Below the pieces are notes generated by a model. That model did not search any database and was not told where the DNA came from. It worked only from the letters and a program-made list of their open reading frames with translations. From Arabidopsis thaliana (taxonomy: Eukaryota > Streptophyta > Magnoliopsida > Brassicales > Brassicaceae): a stretch of DNA of 64,000 bases. Where the stretch lies: positions 23,749,835-23,813,834 of the forward strand of contig NC_003076.8 of the NCBI RefSeq assembly GCF_000001735.4. Direction: 5' to 3'. This document shows, in pieces, positions 12,482 to 26,142 of the stretch (positions are counted from its first letter, which is position 1; every line of letters starts with the position of its first letter). The position numbers were made by a program, and so were the translations under genes.

Positions 12482-12762
12482 TGTTGGAATTATGAATCCT
12501 AGGTTAAATCCTGCAAGAAGAAGAAGCTTCAATGAGAAGAAGAAGAAGACGCTGACGTCATGTTCGTGATAGGAGAAGAAGGATAGGGTCAACGAAGAAA
12601 GAATTTTTGTGGTTGAGGTAATTGGGCCAGGAACTAAATTAAAGCCCACTTAAGTATGGGTTTGGTTTATTAAGTGGATTAGGTTAACTTAACAATGATT
12701 CTTACCGTCCAACAGAGAGATGCGTAGATGCGTAGATGCGGGCCCATGGTAAGATTCCAACA
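12482..12762. mobile_element. candidate solo LTR (281 bp)
   Basis: The segment starts TGTTGGAAT and ends ATTCCAACA, a 9-bp perfect inverted terminal pair with the TG...CA ends of retroviral-type LTRs and a length usual for small plant Copia LTRs. Neither flank shows an obvious polypurine tract or tRNA primer site, and the flanking 5-mers (TAATC and ACGTC) are not a target duplication. So this is a possible old solo LTR, not a proven element. Confidence 0.4.
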
Positions 12763-13994
12763 ACGTCTACACCAGATGATTTACTCCCGTTTCCTTAATT
12801 AGAAAGTTGTTGGGTCATACTATATGTTTACAAATTACAAATGGGCCTTATCCAAACTAAACATTGCCCTATTTGTTTGTGGATCTGACTGCATTCTGAT
12901 TTGCGGGACAAAATCCTCGAGTTTAGTTCGCAAATATAAATATTTTCGACTAATACATAATTATCGAAAATATTATTTCGAATTTATAGAACAACATTTA
13001 AATTTGGTGAAATAGTAGTTAGCTAGAGCCTAACATTTAGAGTATATACATATAGAACTCTAGCTATTTAAACATACAGTTACGTTAATCAAACTAATGT
13101 AATAATCGCACATGTTACTATCTATACGGTTTACATTATATTATCAGAGTTAAGGACAAAAATGATTTCCCAAATTAATCATTTTATTCATCTTTTCTTT
13201 ATTAGATTCGAATCATTTTATTCGAATTGTCATAAACTTTTTTGTGTTTTTGTGTTTTTTTCAATAAAATTATTTATAATATTATGCTCAAGGTAGAAGA
13301 AAGTTCTGCGTATGCCAATTTTACAATTGGAAAAAAGGTATGTGTGGGACTAAAGAATGTATATGATAACTTACTTTTCCGGTTTTTTTTAACGTAAAGA
13401 ATATTGTTGGAGAGTGATGAAACTCAAAAGTTACAAAATTGGTTTTCATTTTTACTAGCTCATTTCATATTACTTGGGATATTCCACGGTGTTAATGTTA
13501 GCTAACCATTTATCTATTAGCATTTGCTATTTAGATATCATATATTTCGAGTGAATATGTTGCAAAATGAAAATAAACAAGACTAAAATTCATTAGTTTT
13601 GTTGCCAAACAAGTGGTTTTTACTAAATATGGATATTATTATTTTGTAATTGATTTCTATATTCTTTTGGTTGTTCGTAGATATTATCTTAATAATGGCG
13701 TCATATAAAGTACAATAGGAAATTATAGAGGATTTTGGAAAAATATCGATTTGAAATTTAGTGACTAATACGTCTAGATCCTCATAGAGTTATAGTAATC
13801 GATAATATCAATATTTCCTAGTTATCAGATTTTGTAATCTTCTTTGCTCATTGTTAACTTCTGGGGTATATATATATATAAAATTGTATTAATTTTTCTA
13901 TAAAGTGAAAAAAAAATCCATAGCTATAAGGTCAATTTTATATATTTTAGAAAAAAAAAATAATGGAATTTAATGGGTCATTCATTGGTTTGAA

Positions 13995-14004
13995 TTTATA
14001 TAGC
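13995..14004 (+). promoter_or_regulatory. TATA box for MYB119
   Basis: ATTTATATAG about 107 bp before the start codon at 14111, a usual distance for a short plant 5' UTR. Confidence 0.45.
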
Positions 14005-14110
14005 AACTCATTAAGTTCTCTCATATTCCTTATGACTAGCTAGCTAAACTATCTCCTTTGATTTGTGCTCTCCTCTCCTTTTGACTATTCTATTCTTCTT
14101 CATTTTTTCC

Positions 14111-15607
14111 ATGGAAGACCGACGCCTTGTCCATGGAGCTGCGCCGCCGTTGACAGCCGTGGAGAGATTCTTATACGGTCAAAAGAATGATGCCTTGTGT
14201 TCCAAGAAACAAGAGAGTTCTAGAGACCAACCGATCGTGAAGACAAAAATATCGATTGAGACTAGAAGCGACAACAAAGAGAACACAACGTTTGGGCCGA
14301 CGAGGGAGAAACACTTGGTCCTTAATGGCGGCAACAGAAACCCTACTGGAGAAGTGGTCGCTAGAAGTGCAGCCAGAGATTATCAAAACAGTACGAAGAA
14401 ACGATCATCCAAGAACCTCATCAAAGGGCAATGGACGGCGGAAGAAGACAGGTATATATAGATAAAATGTTTTATTGCATCTATACAAGAGTCAAAATAT
14501 TTAGTATATGCGTTTGTTAATACAAACATATATGTATATATATATAGGAAGTTGATAAGGTTGGTGAGGCAACATGGGGAGAGGAAATGGGCAATGATAT
14601 CGGAGAAACTTGAGGGAAGAGCAGGCAAACAATGTCGTGAGAGATGGCATAATCATCTCCGTCCTGATATTAAGGTTTCTTTTTAGATCTCTCTTCACAT
14701 AACATATAGTTTTTTCTAGATCTAGGGTTCTGACATAAGTCCCTCGATATCTACGTTTCTGCCAAAACAAAAAAAAAATCAGAAAGATGGATGGAGTGAA
14801 GAAGAAGAGAGGGTTCTTGTGGAATCACACATGAGAATCGGGAACAAATGGGCAGAGATCGCTAAACTCATACCAGGACGGACTGAGAATTCTATCAAGA
14901 ACCATTGGAATGCGACCAAGAGACGTCAAAATTCAAAACGCAAACACAAACGCGAATCAAACGCTGATAACAATGATAGAGATGCCTCTCCATCAGCTAA
15001 AAGACCATGCATTCTCCAAGACTACATCAAAAGTATCGAGAGAAATAACATTAACAAGGACAATGACGAGAAGAAGAATGAGAACACCATCAGTGTTATT
15101 TCTACACCTAATCTTGATCAGATCTATTCTGATGGTGATTCCGCGTCGTCCATCCTTGGCGGTCCATATGACGAAGAGCTAGATTACTTTCAAAATATCT
15201 TTGCAAACCATCCGATTTCTCTTGAGAATTTAGGTTTGAGCCAAACTTCGGATGAGGTAACTCAGTCTTCATCATCTGGGTTCATGATCAAGAACCCTAA
15301 CCCTAACTTGCACGACAGTGTTGGAATTCATCATCAAGAGGCAACGATCACAGCTCCGGCGAATACACCCCACCTTGCGTCTGATATCTACTTATCTTAT
15401 TTATTGAACGGTACGACGTCTTCATACTCCGACACTCATTTTCCGTCTTCCTCATCTTCCACGTCATCCACCACCGTAGAGCATGGAGGCCACAACGAGT
15501 TTCTTGAGCCTCAAGCTAACTCTACAAGTGAAAGAAGAGAAATGGATCTGATAGAGATGCTCTCTGGTTCTATTCAAGGTAGCAACATCTGCTTCCCGTT
15601 GGTCTAG
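14111..15607 (+). CDS. MYB119: R2R3-MYB transcription factor MYB119
   Basis: Nuclear DNA-binding protein. Exons 14111-14451, 14548-14674, 14783-15607; 1293 nt, 430 aa, the length I recall for MYB119. The first ATG in frame is 14111; the frame is open further upstream only from a TTG. The N-terminal ~100 residues are unconserved. R2 (about 104-153) carries [20 protein letters not shown] and [11 protein letters not shown]3 (about 156-204) carries [32 protein letters not shown] and HWNATKRR. Intron positions are those usual within R2R3 repeats. The C-terminal half is Ser/Asn rich with acidic stretches and no known fold. MYB119 and its paralog MYB64 are known to control female gametophyte cellularisation; nothing in this sequence itself shows that role. 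Confidence 0.95.
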
Positions 15608-16164
15608 CTACATCCATGATCATGTGATGTTATTTGATCATTCTATCTTTATGTTCCTTTGTTTAATAATTTAGTCCTTTCAATTTCTTAAAACTTTCCA
15701 TAGATCATAAGTTTCAAGCTGCTTCTCCTATCAAAATAATTAAGGTTTGTGTGCTAGCTACATTGTAGTCGATTTTTGTTTCTTGGAATTATATTGAAAT
15801 CCTTCATTAATTTTGTTTTTTGGCTGTTTTCATCTTACGTTATATATGTTGTCAAGTAATTAAGCGACTAATTTAGACTTTAGAGATTAGCTAGTGTGAA
15901 ATTGATTTCCACTTACGTTACGACATTGGTATTAATCAAATTTAAGTCCACTAATTATTTTGTTTTTGTATTCATCAAGTTAAACCAAATAAACTTTTAT
16001 TCAAAAAGAGTTGAACAAACTCAAACAAACAAAGGCACAAAAAGTGCATATATATCATAATAAGTATTTTGTAGGTGGAGAAAACATAGAATAAAGTAGG
16101 TTGTTCTTAAAACAATTTAAACTTCAAATGACAAACATATTTACGATAATACCCTTAATGTGAA
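15608..16164. other. convergent 3' regions of MYB119 and CYP86A1
   Basis: AT-rich untranslated and intergenic sequence. No ORF or structure of note. Confidence 0.4.
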
Positions 16165-18163
16165 TCATGCAAGCACCTCACCACGAGGTTGCAAATAAAC
16201 ACGTAAACCGTTCTTCATGAAAAGCGTCAGCGACATCTTTTGCTCAACGCGGTGACCGGGAACCGGAAAAACCCGGTAACGGAGGAGAACGGCTGAAGCC
16301 ACCGACTTCATCTGATTATAAGCCAAGTCCTTTCCCAAGCAAGTCCTTGGTCCGGCGTTGAACGCTACGAACTTGTAACCATCTTTGGGAGTCTCAAACC
16401 GTTCACCGTCGGCTGTCAGCCACCGTTCCGGACGGAACTCGAGACAATCTTCGCCCCAAATTGTTTTCATACGTCCGATCGAGTAAATCGAGTAGGTCAC
16501 CGTCGAGCCTCTTGGCACGAAAGTCCCGTCCGGCAAAACGTCATCGTCTACGACGTATTTGAAATCCTGGTCATTTGAAACGTTACTATACGTTACACAC
16601 AGCTCTTTATTATGAATACATGATGAGTAATTTTGCGTCAATTCTTCCCTTTTTTATTTTGGTAAAAATAACACAAATTAAATACTCAAATTATGATTGT
16701 AAGTTTGTAACAGTCATTTGATACTAGAGCTAGCAGAAAAAGAAATCTGTAATATTCAGCTTAAAAGAAAAAACAATGGAATTCGTCAACTAGTCATAAA
16801 AGATTTATTTCAGGTGTTTCTATAAAAGTTGATATACATGTTTAGACATAAATCAATCTTTGTGCAATATCTAATTATTTCTGAATTTTTACGTTTTCTA
16901 TGTAATTCTCGCCTAGCCAAAAGCGTTATAGTTAATGTTTCCATGAATGCAAATAGTTAGCCGTCAACAAAAAAAGAATGCAAATAATTAAAGAGAGAAA
17001 AATAAAAGATTTTAATTTATCACCTGAGGCACAGAAGGGTATAAACGCAGCGTTTCAGCCAAAGCAGCCTTGAGGTAAACGAGCCTATCTGCCTCGTCGA
17101 ACTCTAACGGCTCCTCCGTCCATTTCTCCTGATCATTGCCACGTGTCTCCTTCAGAACCATCGACAACTCGTTAACGATCTTCGTTTCCACCTCCCGGTT
17201 ATTCATGACGAGCCAGAAGAACCAGCTCAAGGCCACCGAAGAAGTGTCACGGCCCGCGAGAACAAAGTTAAGCGCGATACGCTGAAGAACATCTGTTGGA
17301 AGAACGTTACCGTTAACGTCACGTTTCTTCAAGAAACGTGACAAAAGATCATCGGAGGGAGAGTTTTTCCGAGCGTCGATTGCATCGTTCATGTAAGTCT
17401 CAACGACTTCAAGACTCTTCTTGAGCTTATCTTCTGATCCAATCCCCATAGCTTTCTGAATCCTCCACAAGAAACCGGTGTAGAGAAGTCTCTTTAGAGT
17501 AGCCTCTGTCGCGGTGTCAAAAGCGACAGAGAAGGGATTATCCGGTAGATCCAGAGAGAGCGTCTCCGGGTCTTTACCAAAAGTCAGACCACAAATGTTG
17601 TCAAAAGTTAACCTCAAAAACAAATCTTGAAGATCAACCGGTTTGTTGTTTTGAACCGCACGGTCTAATATAAGCCATAACCGGTTCTTGATAGTCCCGT
17701 TAACCCACCGAGCCATGGCTTGTCTAAGAGTTCTAGTTGTGAACTCAAGCGCTGCAGTCTTACGTTGCATGAGCCACGTGTCACCGTCGCTGTTGAAGAT
17801 TCCTTGTCCTAACAGGTCGTGGAAAGCAGCGCGCCACATCGGACCTTTCGGATAGTTGTCGAACCGTGTCTTAAGGATATGCTCGACGTTTTTTGGGTGA
17901 CACGTCACAGTGTAAAACCCTTGCGCCTTGGCTACGAAAGGTATCACCATGGTGCATGTTTGATACGTACCACCAGTTGCTCGGAGATTATCAGCGATCC
18001 AATCGTGAATTCGGCTCCGGTTAGCGATTAGATACGGTAAGCTTCCTACGAACGGTAAGACTTTGGGACCGGTTAGTCTTCGGGACAGGAAGTAGAACCA
18101 AAGAGCGTAGACTGATAGGGCTGCCACGGCGTAGCCGGTTAAGATAGAGTTTAGAGCTTCCAT
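16165..18163 (-). CDS. CYP86A1: cytochrome P450 CYP86A1, fatty acid omega-hydroxylase
   Basis: ER-anchored P450 that hydroxylates the terminal carbon of long-chain fatty acids. In Arabidopsis CYP86A1 (HORST) supplies omega-hydroxy acids for root suberin. Two exons on the minus strand, 18163-17024 and 16566-16165, give 513 aa, the family length. Visible features: an N-terminal membrane anchor ([15 protein letters not shown], about residues 12-26); the I-helix oxygen-binding motif AGRDTSS; the K-helix ETLR just before the intron; the PERW block; and the heme-binding loop [10 protein letters not shown] with Cys 456. The single intron (16567-17023) falls after PSVPQ. Start at CAT 18161-18163, leading straight into the anchor. 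No defect seen. Confidence 0.96.
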
Positions 18164-20245
18164 TATCCCGGTTTAGGCTTTTTGCTTTTGTTCTGTGGAG
18201 AGATTGTTAAGAGGCATATATGGTGAATGAGAGGTATGTGCCGTGTGCGTATATATATAAATGTAGAAATCATAGATATTTTTTAAATATAGGCTATAGT
18301 AAGAAAGGTTATATTTTGTTTCAATTAGGAGTAAGTAGTTGGGAAGATTAAATTTGGGTCGATAGGATAAGACTATTGTGAGTACAGTTTGGCATAATAG
18401 AACACGAAAGCAAATTAGTTTTCCCGTTTCAATTTAGTTATGATTATTTTTTTCTTTTGAAGCATTGATTATATGTTATATGTACATGCTTTATATATAA
18501 AAACGAGAGTAAACGACAATATTTCGTGAAAATCAACTAGATATGGGCTAAAGAACTTAAATTTCAAGATCAGAAATTACATACATAACCTTTGCAATGT
18601 ATAACCAAAAAAGAATAGGCATTTCAAATTTTAATTTCTATGTTTTTGAAATAATTGTAGGAATTTAGTTAGAGATAAATATATACTTTTGTTGATATGA
18701 AATAAGCCTAGCTGCTAAAGATCTTTCTTCGCGGATAAAGATTTGGTCAATGGCAGTTAGCCCATTCTAAGAAACTGGGTTTACTTCGAGTCGAATACTT
18801 AAACGCACAATTGCGAAACATTTGAAAAACAATTATATAAATTAGATAAAAGTACAAATCAAAACACTAAAAATATATTGAGAAAATTCAAAGAAAACGC
18901 AACGGAAAATATGATCAAAAATGGCAAAGATCATACATATGTGGTTGAATTCGGACGGTTACTATAGACTATAGTTATGATGGTTCAGATTTTATTCTCA
19001 ACAATGTTTTATTTGTCGCGTTACATTGTTAGTATATTAGTAAGAGTTTCGGTCTCAACAATTCAAATTATTTAGGCAAAAAAATCATCAGAAAATTTTT
19101 TTGGCTAGTCCACAATATCACACACTGATTTTTTTGTTTGCCATCACGCCATACACTAATAGTCTATAATTCAATATTAATTTGCAAAGTGAATGCAACT
19201 TAAGATAAAATTCCAATAATTAGCTTATTTGTGTGACTGTGTGTCTGTGTCCAAGAAAATTTTTGTAGTCAAATTTCAGATCACCCAATCCTAAAAAATA
19301 CCAATTTTCTCTTTTCAAAAATTACACAAACTAAAGTAATAGAAAATTATAGTATTAAAAAACAAATCTTGAAACATAGACTATGTGGTATTTGGTTTTT
19401 TTCACAATGCTTTTAATAAGAGAATTTGTTACAACAAGAATGCAAATACATAACCAAAAGAAAGCCCAAAACTCTGCTCCCTCTCACGTGGCACTTCCAA
19501 ATTCATATGTTTACTAACGTGTACCATCATCACCAATACTCATTCTCTAAATCAACATAATCTCAGCATCATCAACATAATCAACACGTAGATATGTGCT
19601 TGATTAAATGTCTGATACATATGTGAAAAATGAGAGAAACAAAGGATAAGACACTTATGGAAAGCTCATGTCAAAACGATCCAACGGCTCAGATTCGCTG
19701 ACAATATAATCCCTTTGTAACTAAAGCCACACGAAAATTAACACACAGGAATCCAAAGAAGGACGGTGGCTTCGGTGGCCTGGGCCTCTTTGCCAAGAAA
19801 TGAGATCAAATTGTGTAATCTCTGTAATCTGCATTTCTAACTCTAATTATTAATTCTTCGTTCATTGAGAATACAATATGAAAAGCTTCACGTTCTTAAA
19901 ATCTCACATCTTATCATACTTGATCAGACAAGATCGTGCATGGTTTTGGCATTTTGGACTTGATGGAATCATCTTTCCCCATACGAAGTTGTATATTAAC
20001 ATAAATGGTCTCTGTATATATACAAGTGGAACAACAATACAATTGCCAATAACTTTGCAGAAAAAGGTAGCAAATACAACAACACATGCTCTGTTTGATA
20101 CCAAGTAAAAGCTTTTTTTTTCTTCTATACATACTAAGTCATCGTTGCCCAGGATTCGCAGCTCCTTTTAGCTTTTTGATTCTTCTAAGTGAGGCAGAAT
20201 CATCATCGATGCATACATCTTTCCATTTTATAGGCTTTGTAGATG
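18164..20245. other. intergenic: CYP86A1 promoter and FTSH9 3' region
   Basis: About 2 kb, AT-rich. A CACGTG-type core (TCACGTGGCA, about 19485-19495) is the only clear regulatory word noticed. ORFs of 66-76 codons around 19878-20132 lie on both strands near the FTSH9 3' end and show no protein character; they are probably 3' UTR sequence. Confidence 0.45.
18249..18260 (-). promoter_or_regulatory. TATA box for CYP86A1
   Basis: On the minus strand the sequence reads TTATATATATAC, about 90 bp upstream of the start codon at 18163. Confidence 0.5.
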
Positions 20246-23885
<3,640 letters not shown>

Positions 23886-24937
23886 TATTTTTTCTTTCGA
23901 AACCCTAGAAATTGAGGAAATCAAAGGAAGACATTGCAACACATTTTTGGGTTTATCTAATCTTCTTTTTGGGTCATGAACGCGAGGTTTACTGGGAACA
24001 ACGACTTCGAATATGAACCGTTGGATTTGAATAAAGAGAGTTATCTCCACCGTTGATAACGCCGGAGTTCTGTTTTGTAAGAAGATTATCTGAAGGCCAG
24101 AATCCAATGTGGCGAGATGTATAGAAAGCAATGGTGTTTTGTGTGACGTGGATGAAAGGTAATGGTTGATGAGATTTTAGGTTTTTTCTTGACCACAGGT
24201 TTTAAACGGTGGATATGGGCCACGAATCTGGTTTTTTGGCTTCTAGGGCTCACAGAATGGCCCAAAAGATAATCATTTTCAGTTTCATGGCTATAAATTT
24301 TCTGAATATTTTTCATAGAAATTTAATTTTGTTAACATCGTCAAAAAATCAAAAAATTTAATTTTTGGTTCTAATTTGGGTTTCTCGTAGTCTAGACCAT
24401 TAAGATTCAAATAGTTTCATAATTGTGTATACTTTTTTTATTAGTTTCTAGAAAAATAGATTCGGCGTTTAACACACAAAAAAAAAAAGAGAATATTACA
24501 CGTAGAGGCACTATTTTGAAACTTTAGCCACAAATAGGCACTTTAAAAGGAGAAGGCACTTTACCAAATCAAAATTTCCAAATTGCCCTCTGAACCACAA
24601 CGCTTTCTCCTCATTTTCTCTCTCAACTCTTTTCTCCATCGTCTTTATTTCTTTCTCTTTCCAAAATCAAAACCAATTTTTTACGGGAATCTCAATATTC
24701 CAAATCAAAACTAAAAACCCAATTTCATATGATTTATCATCATCTTCCCTGTCTCTCAACAATTATTTGATTTGGTTCCATTTATTTCTCTCCTTGATTA
24801 AGGAATCTCTGTCATCGATTACAATGAAAAGTGAGGATGTTAACCATGATCAGTTACCTTCTAAGCAATCTGGGCTTGAAACGGTTCGTGATGTTGAGAA
24901 CGCGAGTAGCAGCAAAAAGGCCATTGTCGATGTAACT

Positions 24938-25125
24938 TCATCTGAGGCATAGTTGTCCATTGATGAGTGTCCAAGCATTCAAGTCCAAATGGTCATCTAA
25001 TAACTCACATTTGAAACATAGTTGTCCATTGATAAGTGTCCAAGCACTCTAGTCCAAGTGGTCATCTAGTAACTCACATCTGAAGCATAGTTGTCCATTG
25101 ATGAGTGTCCAAGTACTCAAGTTTA
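24938..25125. repeat. 69-bp tandem repeat, about 2.7 copies
   Basis: The word CATAGTTGTCCATTGAT recurs at 24948, 25017 and 25086 (spacing 69), inside the TIR element. Copies share GAGTGTCCAAG or AAGTGTCCAAG, CAAGT/GGTCATCTA and CTCACAT. The 69-bp unit is a multiple of three, but each copy contains an in-frame TAG for the ORF that enters it. Confidence 0.85.
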
Positions 25126-25623
25126 AGTATATAAAGCGTGTAAGAAGATCAATTGTAGCAGCAATGTTCTGTTGTTGATTCTTAATATATTCTTCGTTTT
25201 TAAGTTATGATAGAGAATTTTGAGATAATCTCAGAATTTCTATGATTTGTAAGAATTATAGAGAACCACCATGATTAATGATTTTGAAAAAGAAAATAAA
25301 AATGATGAAAAAAAAAAAACATGGAAGACAGAGAAGATAAAAAATGATGCTAGTTTGTCTCCATGATAACTTGTCCATGTAAACGTAACCATGTGGAAAT
25401 AAGTGATTCTCATAAGTAAAAGAATATGCTTTTAAGGTTAGACGTTCAATGAAACATCAATTTATCAAGAAATAATCAAATTGTACCAAACAAGGCGATC
25501 AAATGGATATGAAATTTAATACTGGAATTTGCCAACTTGGGTTTTCCATAAACTCTCAAATGTTTGATTTTGATAAACTCTTAAATGTTTGATTTTGCAA
25601 GGAAAGAAAAAAAAGTAATAATG

Positions 25624-25625
25624 AG

Positions 25626-25681
<56 letters not shown>
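25624..25681. repeat. GA microsatellite
   Basis: Nearly pure (GA)n of about 58 bp with one GAAG interruption, near the right end of the TIR element. Confidence 0.9.
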
Positions 25682-25682
<1 letters not shown>

Positions 25683-26124
25683 CGACGAAGAAGAAGGAAA
25701 AAAAAGGAACGTGGAGAGATGAAACTTTTTTTTTAATTATAATTTTTTAATTTTCAGGGGCAAATTGGTCAAAAGTTTAATGAAAAAGTTGGAAAAGTGC
25801 CTCATCCCTGACAAGTGCCTCAAAAGAAATAAAATTCTCTAAAAGTGCCTAAACGTGTCACATTCCCAAAAAAAAAATCGTTAACTAACAAAACTTTTTT
25901 TTTCTGTTTTGTCGTTTAAATTCCCTCTTAAGTAAACAATAGAAAGAAAGAAAGAAAAATTAACATCCTGAAACAGAGGATCTCCAGACGATATAACTTC
26001 TCTAAATTTAGATACTCCATTTATCAGTTTTTTTCTTTGATGCCAGATTCTTTGCTAGATCTCTGAAAAAAAAGGATCTTGTTTCAATTGATTTTCATAT
26101 CAATTTTTCATCTTTTGAGATTAT

Positions 26125-26142
26125 ATGGAAAATGGGCATTGA
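26125..26142 (+). promoter_or_regulatory. five-codon upstream ORF overlapping the next start codon
   Basis: ATG at 26125 opens Met-Glu-Asn-Gly-His-stop (TGA 26140-26142) in another frame and overlaps the main ATG at 26132. A ribosome starting here would finish 8 bp past the main start. Confidence 0.5.

Larger units (their letters stand above)
12114..14110. other. intergenic with candidate LTR; MYB119 upstream region
   Basis: About 2 kb with no convincing gene. It contains a candidate solo LTR (separate entry), a short duplicated word GCAGAGGAATAT near 12347-12390, and a TA run near 13868-13882. A 63-codon ORF at 12824-13015 has no recognisable protein character. Confidence 0.5.
24489..25867. 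mobile_element. non-autonomous element with ~110-bp imperfect terminal inverted repeats
   Basis: The left end starts GAGAATATTACACG. The right end, reverse-complemented, starts GGGAATGTGACACG. Similarity continues inward for about 110 bp on both sides, including shared GAGGCACT / TAGGCACT words spaced alike and an AAATTGCCC block (left about 24580, right about 25762). The element sits between runs of 11 and 10 A, which could hide a 9-bp target duplication of the kind made by Mutator-like elements. The interior has a 61-codon ORF (24767-24952, ATG at 24823), a 69-bp tandem repeat and a GA microsatellite, but no transposase. A Mutator-like assignment is inferred from the long TIRs only. Confidence 0.65.
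23886..26131. other. intergenic between FTSH9 and the acidic membrane protein gene
   Basis: Divergent promoters on either side of a 1.38-kb terminal-inverted-repeat element (24489-25867, separate entry). Outside the element I see only UTR-like sequence, including an AGAA repeat near 25942-25958. Confidence 0.5.

Noticed and set aside
14063..14110. Sixteen extra residues at the MYB119 N-terminus
   Set aside because: The upstream open frame begins with TTG, not ATG. The first in-frame ATG (14111) gives exactly the 430-aa protein.
19878..20132. Overlapping ORFs of 66-76 codons on both strands as a small gene
   Set aside because: They lie in the FTSH9 3' flank and show no recognisable motif; the composition is that of UTR sequence.
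25624..25681. CRISPR-like regular repeat
   Set aside because: Simple GA microsatellite in a plant genome; no spacer structure.
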